This document shows positions 55,890-64,000 of a DNA stretch of 64,000 nt, one piece after another (the stretch's first letter is position 1; each line of letters starts with the position of its first letter). The notes under the pieces were generated by a model. That model was not told the origin of the DNA, ran no database searches, and saw only the letters and a list, made by a program, of their open reading frames with translations. Source of the stretch: Pseudomonas sp. Irchel 3E13 (GTDB lineage: Bacteria; Pseudomonadota; Gammaproteobacteria; Pseudomonadales; Pseudomonadaceae); assembly GCF_900187455.1 (NCBI RefSeq), contig NZ_FYDX01000007.1, positions 310,001 to 374,000 on the forward strand, given 5' to 3'. Both the position numbers and the translations under genes were made by a program.

Positions 55890-56207
55890 ATGCGTCGCCC
55901 CTTTGCCATCGCCACCCTCACCCTGCTGTCCCTCGCCTCGGCCTCGGCCATGGCCGATCCCTTCTGGCGCAACGTGATTTCTTCGGGCGCGACCACCGCC
56001 TCGACCTACCTGACCTCCCGCGACCACAAGCTAGTCGCCGCCGCGCAGGATGATGCCGGCAGCTTCGTCGCCAGCGAAGGCGCGATCCGCGGTCCGTTCC
56101 TCGAAGCCGCCCTGCGCCAGGCCCGCGCGGAAAACCCGAGCCTGAACGCCAGCGACATGGAACTGGCCAACGCCATCCTGGCGCGCAACAGCGCAATCAC
56201 CGAGTGA
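55890..56207 (+). CDS. DUF2388 family secreted protein
   Basis: A 105-residue protein with a signal peptide (residues 1-22, ending ASAMA) and a DUF2388 region (RDHKLVAAAQDDAGSFVASEGAIRGPFLEAAL). This family is common in pseudomonads, often in several copies, and its function is unknown. It converges on gcvP with only 37 bp between stop codons. Confidence 0.85.
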   Translation: MRRPFAIATLTLLSLASASAMADPFWRNVISSGATTASTYLTSRDHKLVAAAQDDAGSFVASEGAIRGPFLEAALRQARAENPSLNASDMELANAILARNSAITE

Positions 56208-56244
56208 CACTTGCGGGCGATCCACGCGGGTCGCCCGCCCTCCC

Positions 56245-59118
56245 TCAGCGGTAATCCTCCACCGGCACACAGGCACAGAACAGGTTGCGGTCGCCATAGA
56301 CATTGTCGACCCGGTTCACCGCGGGCCAATACTTGTGCGCCCGGGCGTGGGCACTGGGCGCCACGCCCTGCTCGATGCTGTAGGGCCGGTCCCACCGCGC
56401 CAGCACATCCGCCAAGGTATGCGGCGCGCGCTTGAGCGGATTGTCCTCGGCGGGCCAGTTGCCGTTCTGCACTTCGGCGATTTCCGCGCGGATGCTCAGC
56501 ATCGCTTCGACAAAACGGTCCAGCTCGGCCTTCGGCTCGCTCTCGGTGGGCTCCACCATCAACGTGCCCGGCACCGGGAAGGACATGGTCGGCGCGTGGA
56601 AACCGTAGTCCATCAGGCGTTTGGCGACATCTTCCTCGCTGATCCCGGTCTCGGCCTTCAACGGTCGCAGGTCGAGGATGCATTCATGGGCCACCCGCTC
56701 GTTGCGCCCGCGATAGAGCACCGGGAATGCGCCACCGAGACGTTGGGCCAGGTAGTTGGCGGAGAGAATCGCCACCTCGCTGGCGTCGGCCAGCTGCGGG
56801 CCCATCATGGCGATGTACATCCAACTGATCGGCAAGATGCTGGCACTGCCCCACGGCGCGGCGCTGACCGCGCTGTTCTGCGGATCGGGGCCAGGGACCG
56901 GCACCACCGGGTGACTGGCAACGAAGGGCGCAAGGTGCGCCCGCACGCCAATCGGGCCCATGCCCGGGCCGCCGCCGCCATGGGGAATGCAGAAGGTCTT
57001 GTGCAGGTTCATGTGCGAGACGTCGGCGCCGATGTCCGCCGGTCGCGCCAGGCCGACCTGGGCGTTGAGGTTGGCGCCGTCCATGTAGACCTGGCCACCG
57101 TGGCTGTGGATAACTTCGCAGATCTCGCTGATACCTTCCTCGTAAACGCCGTGGGTCGAGGGGTAGGTCGCCATCAGGCAGGACAGCCGCTCCCCGGCCT
57201 CCGCCGCCCGGGCCTTGAGGTCTTCCAGGTCGACGTTGCCCGCCGTGTCGCAGGCGACGATCACCACCTGCATGCCGGCCATCTGCGCCGACGCCGGGTT
57301 GGTACCGTGGGCCGACGCCGGGATCAGGCAGATATCGCGCCGGCCCTGCTGGCGACTGCGGTGGTACTTGCTGATCGCCAGCAGCCCGGCGTACTCGCCC
57401 TGGGCGCCGGAGTTGGGCTGCATGCAGATCGCATCGAAACCGGTGATCGCACATAACCAGCTTTCCAGTTCGTCGATCATCGCCTTGTAGCCCGCCGCCT
57501 GCGTCAGCGGCACGAACGGGTGCAGGTCGGCAAACCCCGGCCAGGTGATGGGGATCATCTCGCTGCTGGCGTTGAGCTTCATGGTGCAGGAGCCCAGCGG
57601 GATCATGGACTGGTTCAGCGCCAGGTCTTTGTTTTCCAGTTGTTTGAGATAGCGCAGCATCTCGGTTTCGCTGTGGTGCAGGTTGAACACCGGGTGGGTC
57701 AGGTACTCAGACTGGCGCAGCAGCGAATCGGGGATACCGGCGGGCAAGTCTTCGTCGTCCAGCGCTTCGACCTGCAAACCGTGGTCGGCGCCGAGGAAAA
57801 TGTCGAAGAGGCGCAGCACCGTGGTTTCGTCGCAGGTCTCGTCGAGGCTCACGCCGAGGTGCCCGCGACCGAGAATCCGCAGGTTGATCCGCGCCGCCTC
57901 GGCGCTCTGGATGATCGCCGTCTGGCTGCCGCCGACGTCCAGGGTCAGGGTGTCGAAGAAGTGCGCGTTCAGCCGTTTGACGCCGTTGCGCTCCAGGCCA
58001 ACGGCAAGAATGGTGGTCAGCCGGTGCACGCGCTGGGCGATGCGCCGCAGCCCGTCGGGGCCGTGATAGACGGCGTAGAAGCCAGCGATGTTGGCCAGCA
58101 GGACCTGCGCGGTGCAGATGTTCGAATTGGCCTTCTCGCGGCGGATGTGTTGTTCGCGGGTTTGCAGGGCCATGCGCAGCGCCAGGCTGCCGCGAGCGTC
58201 TTTCGACACGCCGATGATGCGCCCGGGCATGGCCCGCTTGAATTCGTCACGGCAAGCGAAATAGGCCGCATGCGGCCCGCCATAGCCCATGGGCACGCCA
58301 AAACGCTGGGTCGAGCCGAGCACCACATCAGCGCCCTGCTCGCCCGGCGGCGCCAGCAGCAACAGGCTGAGCAGGTCGGCGGCGACACAGGCGATCGCCT
58401 GCTGCCCGTGCAAATGCTCGATGGCCGGGCGCAGGTCGTGCACGCCGCCGTGGGTGTTGGGGTACTGCAGCAGCGCGCCGAACACCTGGTGCTTGCCCAG
58501 ATTATCCAGCGAATCGACGATCAGTTCGAAACCGAAGCCTTCGGCGCGGGTCTGCAGCACCGAGAGGGTCTGCGGGTGGCAGTGTTCGTTGGCGAAGAAC
58601 AGGTTGCTGCGCGATTTCGCCACCCGCTTGGCCAGGGCCATGGCTTCGCCCGCTGCGGTGGCTTCGTCCAGCAACGAGGCATTGGCCAGGTCCAGGCCGG
58701 TCAGGTCGATGACCATCTGCTGAAAATTCAGCAAGGCTTCCAGGCGACCTTGGGCGATTTCCGGCTGATAGGGCGTGTAGGCGGTGTACCAACCGGGATT
58801 TTCCAGCACGTTGCGCAGAATGACCGTTGGCGTGCGCGTGCCGTGGTAGCCCATGCCGATCAGGCTGGTCCACACTTGGTTCTGTTCGGCGTAACCACGC
58901 AGACGCGCCAGCGCTGCCTGTTCATCCAGGGCCGGAGGCAAGTCGAGGGGGCGATTGAAGCGGATGCCGGGCGGCACCGTCTGTTCGATAAGTTCACTGC
59001 GGCTGGCAACGCCCAGCACATCGAGCATGGCATGCTGCTCGGCGGCATCGGGGCCGAGGTGGCGGCGCAGGAAAGCATTGGGGTCTTGCAGTTGGCTCAG
59101 GGACGGCAACAAGGACAT
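56245..59118 (-). CDS. gcvP: Glycine dehydrogenase (decarboxylating), P protein
   Basis: PLP-dependent P protein of the glycine cleavage system; decarboxylates glycine and transfers aminomethyl to lipoyl-GcvH. The single 957-residue chain has an N-terminal half with HNSYGG-like features and the C-terminal catalytic half with the PLP lysine in [21 protein letters not shown]. The glycine-rich loop is conserved. It is the last gene of gcvTHP, 132 bp after gcvH across a hairpin. Glycine and serine-derived one-carbon units link it to serA, folA and thyA. Confidence 0.97.
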   Translation of the reverse strand: MSLLPSLSQLQDPNAFLRRHLGPDAAEQHAMLDVLGVASRSELIEQTVPPGIRFNRPLDLPPALDEQAALARLRGYAEQNQVWTSLIGMGYHGTRTPTVILRNVLENPGWYTAYTPYQPEIAQGRLEALLNFQQMVIDLTGLDLANASLLDEATAAGEAMALAKRVAKSRSNLFFANEHCHPQTLSVLQTRAEGFGFELIVDSLDNLGKHQVFGALLQYPNTHGGVHDLRPAIEHLHGQQAIACVAADLLSLLLLAPPGEQGADVVLGSTQRFGVPMGYGGPHAAYFACRDEFKRAMPGRIIGVSKDARGSLALRMALQTREQHIRREKANSNICTAQVLLANIAGFYAVYHGPDGLRRIAQRVHRLTTILAVGLERNGVKRLNAHFFDTLTLDVGGSQTAIIQSAEAARINLRILGRGHLGVSLDETCDETTVLRLFDIFLGADHGLQVEALDDEDLPAGIPDSLLRQSEYLTHPVFNLHHSETEMLRYLKQLENKDLALNQSMIPLGSCTMKLNASSEMIPITWPGFADLHPFVPLTQAAGYKAMIDELESWLCAITGFDAICMQPNSGAQGEYAGLLAISKYHRSRQQGRRDICLIPASAHGTNPASAQMAGMQVVIVACDTAGNVDLEDLKARAAEAGERLSCLMATYPSTHGVYEEGISEICEVIHSHGGQVYMDGANLNAQVGLARPADIGADVSHMNLHKTFCIPHGGGGPGMGPIGVRAHLAPFVASHPVVPVPGPDPQNSAVSAAPWGSASILPISWMYIAMMGPQLADASEVAILSANYLAQRLGGAFPVLYRGRNERVAHECILDLRPLKAETGISEEDVAKRLMDYGFHAPTMSFPVPGTLMVEPTESEPKAELDRFVEAMLSIRAEIAEVQNGNWPAEDNPLKRAPHTLADVLARWDRPYSIEQGVAPSAHARAHKYWPAVNRVDNVYGDRNLFCACVPVEDYR

Positions 59119-59200
59119 AGCGGCTCTCTCTTCCTAGACCAAGCCCCGAGGTAGGCCGGGGCCTATTGAGTCTAGGAAGGGATTGCCGATTGCGTGGGAA

Positions 59201-59247
59201 TTTTGGGGAGCGCGTCGCGACGGTTCGGCGCAATCAGCTCCCCAAAA
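59201..59247 (-). repeat. Intercistronic hairpin with REP core, gcvH-gcvP
   Basis: TTTTGGGGAGC (59201-59211) and GCTCCCCAAAA (59237-59247) form an 11-bp stem. The loop contains the REP-like core cgcgacggttcggcgc. It lies between gcvH and gcvP and may separate their expression. Confidence 0.6.
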
Positions 59248-59250
59248 ACA

Positions 59251-59634
59251 TCACTCGCCGATAGCAGACTTGTAGCCCGCCGCGTCCAGCAGCTTGTCCA
59301 GCTCAGCCGGGTTGGACGGCTTCAGTTTGAAGATCCACGCGCCGTAAGGGTTTTCGTTCAGTTGCTCCGGGCTGTCGGCCAGGTCTTCGTTCACGGCGAT
59401 GACTTCGCCGCCAACCGGGGCGTAGATGTCCGAGGCGGCCTTGACCGACTCGACCACACCAGCCGCTTCGGCCTGGGCGAACACCTTGCCCACCTCCGCC
59501 AGCTCGACGAATACCACGTCACCCAGGGCTTCCTGGGCGTGATCACTGATACCGACGGTCACGGTGCCATCGGCCTCCAGCCGCGCCCATTCATGGCTTT
59601 CGGCAAAACGCAGGTCGGCGGGAACATTGCTCAT
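59251..59634 (-). CDS. gcvH: Glycine cleavage system H protein
   Basis: The 127-residue lipoyl carrier that shuttles aminomethyl between P, T and L proteins. The lipoylated lysine is in [19 protein letters not shown] (K65). It lies between gcvT (47 bp upstream) and gcvP. Confidence 0.97.
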   Translation of the reverse strand: MSNVPADLRFAESHEWARLEADGTVTVGISDHAQEALGDVVFVELAEVGKVFAQAEAAGVVESVKAASDIYAPVGGEVIAVNEDLADSPEQLNENPYGAWIFKLKPSNPAELDKLLDAAGYKSAIGE

Positions 59635-59680
59635 AATTGTTTTTCCTCAACAGGTCAGCGGTCGGCCCGCCGGAATGAAT

Positions 59681-60763
59681 TCAGATCAGGATCCTGCCAT
59701 GACGCACGAACGTCGGCTTGACCACCCGCACCGGGTACCATTTGCCGCGGATTTCCACTTCGGCACGGTCGGCGGTCGCCATTGGAAGGCGCGCCAGAGC
59801 AATTGCCTTGCTCAGCGTAGGAGAGAAACTACCACTGGTGATCTCACCTTCGCCAATTTCAGCGACACGAACTACCTGATGGGCCCGCAATACACCCCGC
59901 TCTTCCAGCACCAGGCCGACGAGTTTCTGCGAAATACCACGGGCCTTTTCGGCTTCCAGCGCCTGGCGGCCGATGAAATCACGCCCCGCAGGATCCCAGG
60001 CGATGCTCCAGGCGAGGTTGGAGGTCAGCGGTGAATGCGCCTCGTCGATATCGTTGCCGTACAGGTTCATCCCGGCTTCCAGGCGCAGCGTGTCGCGGGC
60101 GCCGAGGCCGCTCGGGGCGATGCCGGCGCCGACCAGGTCGTTGAAAAATGCTGGCGCCTGCAGGGCCGGCAGGATGATTTCCAGGCCATCTTCACCGGTG
60201 TAGCCGGTGCGGGCGATGAACCAGTCACCTTCGAATTGCCCTTCGAAAGGCTTGAGGTTGCGGATCAGCTCGGCGCGTGCGGAACTGAGCAGCTCGGCAA
60301 CCTTCTCCCGCGCCTGCGGGCCCTGGATCGCGAGGATCGCCAGCTCAGGGCGCTCGCGGAACTGCACTTCGAAGCCGCTCTTGTGCGCTTCGAGCCAGGC
60401 CAGGTCCTTGTCGCGGGTCGCGGCGTTGACCACCAGGCGATAGCCGTCGGCCAGGCGATAGACGATGAGGTCGTCGATCACACCGCCTTCGTCATTGAGC
60501 AGGGTGCTGTAGAGGGCCTTGCCGATCTCGCCGAGGCGGGCGACATCGTTGGTCAGCAGATGACGCAGCCATTCGGTGGCATCGACACCGCTGATGTCGA
60601 TTACCGTCATATGCGAAACGTCGAAAACTCCGCAGTCGCGACGCACTTGATGGTGCTCCTCGACCTGCGAACCGTAATGCAGGGGCATATCCCAACCGCC
60701 AAAATCGACCATCTTGGCGCCAAGCGCCAAGTGCAGGTCATACAGAGGCGTACGCTGTCCCAT
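59681..60763 (-). CDS. gcvT: Glycine cleavage system T protein (aminomethyltransferase)
   Basis: A 360-residue folate-dependent aminomethyltransferase that makes methylene-tetrahydrofolate from the H-bound aminomethyl. Family motifs: MPLHYGSQVEEHHQVRRDCGVFDVSHM, GYTGEDGLEIILP and RLEAGMNLYGNDID. It is first of the gcvTHP operon. The 119-bp gap upstream contains no recognisable glycine riboswitch. Confidence 0.97.
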   Translation of the reverse strand: MGQRTPLYDLHLALGAKMVDFGGWDMPLHYGSQVEEHHQVRRDCGVFDVSHMTVIDISGVDATEWLRHLLTNDVARLGEIGKALYSTLLNDEGGVIDDLIVYRLADGYRLVVNAATRDKDLAWLEAHKSGFEVQFRERPELAILAIQGPQAREKVAELLSSARAELIRNLKPFEGQFEGDWFIARTGYTGEDGLEIILPALQAPAFFNDLVGAGIAPSGLGARDTLRLEAGMNLYGNDIDEAHSPLTSNLAWSIAWDPAGRDFIGRQALEAEKARGISQKLVGLVLEERGVLRAHQVVRVAEIGEGEITSGSFSPTLSKAIALARLPMATADRAEVEIRGKWYPVRVVKPTFVRHGRILI

Positions 60764-60882
60764 GGGTTTCTCCTTCCGGGCGTGGCGAAGCTGCGGCAGA
60801 CGGCAGCGTTCCTGCTACCCGGCCAGTGGCCGGCCGCAGCGAATGCCGCGCATTGTATCCGCAAGGCGGCCGGGTTACATCC

Positions 60883-62505
60883 TCAGCGACTTTGACCGGG
60901 GTGGCGGGCGGAACGCCGAATCAGTCCGATGACCGGCAGCAGCCCCACCAGAACCAGCGTCAGCGCCGGCAGCGACGCCCGCGCCCATTCGCCTTCGCTG
61001 GTCATCTCGAAAACCCGCACCGCCAGCGTGTCCCAGCCGAACGGGCGCATCAGCAGGGTTGCCGGCATCTCCTTGAGCACATCGACGAACACCAGCAGCG
61101 CCGCGCTCAACGCACCGGGTACCAGCAATGGGAGATACACCTTGAAAAACAATCCCGGGCCGCTGACCCCAAGGCTGCGCGCCGCTTCCGGCAACGATGG
61201 ACGGATACGCCCGAGGCTGTTTTCCAGCGGACCGTAGGCCACGGCAATGAAGCGCACCAGATACGCCAGCAACAACGCCGACAGGCTGCCCAGCAACAAC
61301 GGCTTGCCCGCCCCGCCGAGCCAACCGGAGAGCGGAATCACCAGTTCGCGATCGAGATAACTGAACGCCAGCATGATCGCCACCGCCAGCACCGAGCCGG
61401 GCAACGCATAGCCGAGGTTGGCCAGGCTGACGCCGACGCGGATGCCCCGTGCCGAGGACTGGCGGCGGGCGAAAGCCAGCAGCAGCGCCGCGCTGACGGT
61501 GATCAGCGCGGCCATGGCGCCGAGGTACAGGGTGTGCAGGATCAGTCCGGTGTAACGCTCATCGAGGTCGAAGCGCCCACGCTGCCAGAACCAGGCCAGC
61601 AATTGCAGCACCGGAATGACGAAGGCGCAGGCGAACACCAACAGGCACCAGCCACTGGCTAACAGCGCCTTGACCCCACGCAGGTGATACAGCGCCTTGC
61701 CGCGCGGGCGCTCGTTGCTGCCGCGCACCGCACCACGGGCGCGGTGTTCGCCATAGAGCACGAGGATCACCGCCAGCAGCAACAGGCTAGCCAGTTGCGC
61801 CGCGCTGGACAGGCTGAAGAAGCCGTACCAGGTCTTGTAGATCGCCGTGGTGAAGGTGTCGAAGTTGAACACCGAGACGGCGCCGAAGTCAGCCAGCGTC
61901 TCCATCAGCGCCAGTGCCACGCCCGCACCGATGGCCGGACGCGCCATCGGCAACGCGACCCGCCAGAACGCCTTTAGCGGGGAATACCCGAGGACCCGCG
62001 CCGCTTCCATCAGGCCCTTGCCCTGGGCGAGGAAGGCGGTGCGCGCCAGCAGGTAGACGTAGGGATAGAACACCAGCACCAGAACGATGATCACCCCGCC
62101 GGTGGAACGCACCCGCGGCAGACGCATCGGCCCGAACCACTCGCGCAGCAGCGTCTGCACCGGCCCGGAGAAATCCAGCAAGCCAACGAAAACGAAAGCC
62201 AGCACATAGGCGGGAATCGCGAACGGCAGCATCAGCGCCCAGTCCAGCCAGCGCCGTCCGGGAAACTCGCAGAGGCTGGTGAGCCACGCCAGGCTGACGC
62301 CCAGCAGAGTGACGCCCACACCAACGCCAACCACCAGCGTCAGGGTGTTGCTCAACAGGCGGCTCATCTGGGTATCGAGCAGGTGCGACCAGATCTGCAT
62401 GTCCACGCTTTGCCAGGACAACAACAGGACACTAAGCGGCAGCATCACCAGCGCGGCGATGGCGTAGACCAGGGGATACCAGCGGCGTTGGACGGGGTGC
62501 GGCAA
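60883..62505 (-). CDS. Ferric iron ABC transporter permease (FbpB-like)
   Basis: A 540-residue permease with two fused transport domains (about 12 helices). EAA-type loops: LMEAARVLGYSPLKAFWRVALPMARPA in the first half and LPEAARSLGVSGPGLFFKVYLPLLVPG in the second. It pairs with the binding protein encoded 94 bp upstream. No ATPase gene is adjacent, so the energy component must be encoded elsewhere. A terminator lies in the gap, so the permease is probably made at a lower level than the binding protein. Confidence 0.9.
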   Translation of the reverse strand: MPHPVQRRWYPLVYAIAALVMLPLSVLLLSWQSVDMQIWSHLLDTQMSRLLSNTLTLVVGVGVGVTLLGVSLAWLTSLCEFPGRRWLDWALMLPFAIPAYVLAFVFVGLLDFSGPVQTLLREWFGPMRLPRVRSTGGVIIVLVLVFYPYVYLLARTAFLAQGKGLMEAARVLGYSPLKAFWRVALPMARPAIGAGVALALMETLADFGAVSVFNFDTFTTAIYKTWYGFFSLSSAAQLASLLLLAVILVLYGEHRARGAVRGSNERPRGKALYHLRGVKALLASGWCLLVFACAFVIPVLQLLAWFWQRGRFDLDERYTGLILHTLYLGAMAALITVSAALLLAFARRQSSARGIRVGVSLANLGYALPGSVLAVAIMLAFSYLDRELVIPLSGWLGGAGKPLLLGSLSALLLAYLVRFIAVAYGPLENSLGRIRPSLPEAARSLGVSGPGLFFKVYLPLLVPGALSAALLVFVDVLKEMPATLLMRPFGWDTLAVRVFEMTSEGEWARASLPALTLVLVGLLPVIGLIRRSARHPGQSR

Positions 62506-62535
62506 GGAGAAAGTCTCTACGGGCGGCAGTCAATG

Positions 62536-62570
62536 AAAAAGCCCGCCCGGCGCGATGCCAGGGCGGGCTT
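62536..62570 (-). terminator. Attenuating terminator between binding protein and permease
   Basis: On the minus strand AAGCCCGCCC and GGGCGGGCTT form a 10-bp stem, followed by TTTTTCATTG. It lies 30 bp after the binding-protein stop codon and just before the permease, a typical partial terminator. Confidence 0.85.
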
Positions 62571-62599
62571 GAGGGCGCAGCAAGAATAAGGCTTGAAAC

Positions 62600-63601
62600 T
62601 CAGTTCCAGCCAGCCCGATCCATCAAGCGAATCGCTTCAGCCTGGCGCTTGCCGGCAACTTCCACCGGCAGGCTGTCGGCCTTGAAGCTGCCCCAGGCGG
62701 CGACTTCATCGGACGGCGCGACTTTCGGGTTGGCCGGGAATTCCTGGTTGATGCCCGCGAACATCTTCTGTGCTTCCTCGCCGGTCATCCACTCGACCAG
62801 CGCCTTGGCGGCTTCCGGGTGCGGTGCGTGTTTGGTCAGGCCGATGCCCGACAGGTTCACGTGGACGCCGCGATCAGCCTGGTTGGGCCAGAACAGCTTG
62901 ACCGGCAGTTTCGGGTTTTCCTGATGCAGGCGACCGTAGTAGTAAGTGTTGACGATGCCCACGTCGCACTGGCCGGCGGCGATGGCATGGATCACGGCGT
63001 TGTCATCGGAGAACACGTCGGTGGACAGGTTGTTGACCCAGCCCTTGACCAGCTCTTCGGTTTTCTCGGCGCCATGGGTTTCGATCATGGTGGCGGTCAG
63101 CGACTGGTTGTAGACCTTCTTCGCCGTGCGCAGGCACAGGCGGCCTTCCCATTGCTTGTCGGCCAGCGCCTCGTAGGTGCTCAGCTCTTCGGGTTTGACC
63201 CGGTCGGTGGAGTAGACGATGGTCCGCGCACGCAGGCTCAGGCCGGTCCAGTCATGGGAAGACGCGCGGTATTGCGCAGGGATGTTGGCGTCGATCACGG
63301 CGGACTTGATCGGCTGGAGGATGCCCATCTGCTCGGCCTGCCAGAGGTTGCCGGCGTCGACGGTGAGCAGCAGGTCGGCCACGCCGTTCTCGCCCTCGGC
63401 CTTGATCCGCTGCATCAGCGGGGCTTCCTTGTCGGTGATGAACTTGATCTTCACCCCGGTCTTGGCGGTGTAGGCGTCGAATACCGGCTTGATCAGCTCA
63501 TCGATGCGCGAGGAGTACACCACCACCTCGTCCGCCGCCTGGGCAGCACCGCCAAACAGCGTGAGGGTCAGGGCGGCCAGTAAATGCTTGCGTGGCGACA
63601 T
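62600..63601 (-). CDS. Ferric iron ABC transporter substrate-binding protein (FbpA-like)
   Basis: A 333-residue periplasmic binding protein. The signal peptide [22 protein letters not shown] precedes [27 protein letters not shown]. The YYY in [13 protein letters not shown] matches the iron-coordinating tyrosines of FbpA/AfuA proteins. I chose the start at 63601, since the longer frame adds a non-signal leader. It is encoded before the permease. Iron control would be expected (see the dyad upstream). Confidence 0.9.
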   Translation of the reverse strand: MSPRKHLLAALTLTLFGGAAQAADEVVVYSSRIDELIKPVFDAYTAKTGVKIKFITDKEAPLMQRIKAEGENGVADLLLTVDAGNLWQAEQMGILQPIKSAVIDANIPAQYRASSHDWTGLSLRARTIVYSTDRVKPEELSTYEALADKQWEGRLCLRTAKKVYNQSLTATMIETHGAEKTEELVKGWVNNLSTDVFSDDNAVIHAIAAGQCDVGIVNTYYYGRLHQENPKLPVKLFWPNQADRGVHVNLSGIGLTKHAPHPEAAKALVEWMTGEEAQKMFAGINQEFPANPKVAPSDEVAAWGSFKADSLPVEVAGKRQAEAIRLMDRAGWN

Positions 63602-63633
63602 CGGTAGCGCTCCTCGGAAATTCAAATGAGGCG

Positions 63634-63656
63634 CAAATGGTAGTTAATGTCATTTG
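63634..63656 (-). promoter_or_regulatory. Dyad in the iron transporter promoter
   Basis: CAAATG and CATTTG are spaced by 11 bp (gtagttaatgt) 33 bp upstream of the binding-protein start codon. The dyad overlaps a weak Fur-box-like sequence; the match to the 19-bp consensus is poor, so Fur control is only a possibility. Confidence 0.35.
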
Positions 63657-63707
63657 GCATCACAAACCGAACGCTTCACCGAGGAGTTACCAGATGTTGC
63701 GGGCCTT

Positions 63708-64000
63708 TCAGGCCTTCGCCAGTTCCGGCAGATCGCCACTCAAACCCAGTGCCTGACGCACGAACAATGCCTTGGCCTCGGGCATCTGTTCGACCCATTT
63801 CAGGCCACTGTTACGCAGCCAGCGCAGCGGCAGCGGGTCGGCCTGGAACAAGCGCTCGAAGCCCTCCATCGCGGCCATCAGCGCCAGGTTGTGCGGCATG
63901 CGCCGACGCTCGAAGCGGCTCAGCACCTTCACGTCGGCCAGTCGCTCGCCGCGCTCGTAGGCCTTCAGCAGTTCTTCGGCCAGCACCGCGGCATCGAGAA
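63708..64000 (-). CDS. UbiH/UbiF/VisC-family FAD hydroxylase (5' end cut)
   Basis: The C-terminal 96 residues of a ubiquinone-biosynthesis FAD monooxygenase. The LDAAVLAEELLKAYERG segment, which enters from the window edge, and FERRRMPHNLALMAAMEGFERLF with LRWLRNSGL are typical of the UbiH/UbiF/VisC family. Which of the hydroxylases it is (UbiI, UbiH or UbiF) cannot be decided from this part. Its N-terminus, with the FAD motif, lies outside the window. Confidence 0.85.
   Translation of the reverse strand, partial: LDAAVLAEELLKAYERGERLADVKVLSRFERRRMPHNLALMAAMEGFERLFQADPLPLRWLRNSGLKWVEQMPEAKALFVRQALGLSGDLPELAKA

Noticed and set aside
57520..59154. A 544-codon frame antisense to gcvP
   Set aside because: No motif, and gcvP is complete and canonical.
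56245..60763. A frameshift or fusion in the gcv genes
   Set aside because: All three proteins have full family length and intact catalytic segments.
60764..60882. Glycine riboswitch upstream of gcvT
   Set aside because: The gap is short and none of the conserved aptamer segments could be found.

Overview
The window is a stretch of Pseudomonas chromosome, most likely from the P. fluorescens/P. putida side of the genus. The evidence is high GC with strong third-position GC bias, REP/REPIN palindromes of the fluorescens-group type (core gtaggagcgagc...), and a gene order that follows known Pseudomonas loci: folA, cadA/cadR, thyA-lgt, ptsP-rppH, ilvA/rpiA, serA/D-2-hydroxyglutarate dehydrogenase, hacB-spu, argA-argE and gcvTHP. 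This is a core-genome region with a few accessory insertions. No rRNA, tRNA, CRISPR array, transposase or prophage was seen.

Layout: 1-3.2 kb holds folA (cut by the window edge) divergent from a membrane protein/GTPase pair (DUF2868-DUF3482). 3.2-3.76 kb is a gene-free REPIN region with a roughly 110-bp-armed palindrome. 3.76-9.8 kb is a putative 2-aminoethylphosphonate uptake cluster (LysR, ATPase, fused permease, binding protein, FAD oxidoreductase). 9.8-12.65 kb is the cadA/cadR cadmium/zinc resistance pair with a readable MerR-type operator. 12.7-19 kb holds thyA, lgt, a TSUP transporter, an NRDE protein, ptsP and rppH. 19-29.2 kb holds a HAD phosphatase, ilvA divergent from rpiA, two SdiA-regulated-type paralogues, a FAH-family hydrolase, D-2-hydroxyglutarate dehydrogenase divergent from serA (the coupled serine-synthesis pair), and a periplasmic amino-acid-type binding protein.

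29.2-32.8 kb contains small conserved genes, including a probable EF-Tu prolyl hydroxylase. 32.9-35.4 kb is a bacteriocin (HNH DNase, S-type pyocin style) with its Im9-like immunity gene, the clearest accessory island. 36.1-48.9 kb is a polyamine region: a hacB-type acylase, the spuBCDEFGH operon on the minus strand and the divergent spuI. In it, spuA (the gamma-glutamyl-GABA hydrolase) appears reduced to a 105-codon remnant. 48.9-53.5 kb carries argA, argE, a CYTH-CHAD triphosphatase and an Lrp-type regulator. 53.6-56.2 kb carries a small ACT-like protein, an orphan GspE/PilB-type ATPase and a DUF2388 protein. 56.2-60.8 kb is the glycine cleavage operon gcvTHP. 60.9-63.6 kb is a ferric iron ABC binding protein and permease. 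The right edge cuts a ubiquinone-biosynthesis hydroxylase.

Functional themes are polyamine uptake and catabolism (spu), one-carbon and nucleotide metabolism (folA, thyA, serA, gcv), arginine biosynthesis (argA, argE), phosphonate uptake, metal resistance and iron import, and interbacterial competition. Start codons were chosen from ribosome binding sites and family lengths where the longest open frame was too long. Family names come from recognition of motifs in the translated sequence, not from a database search.
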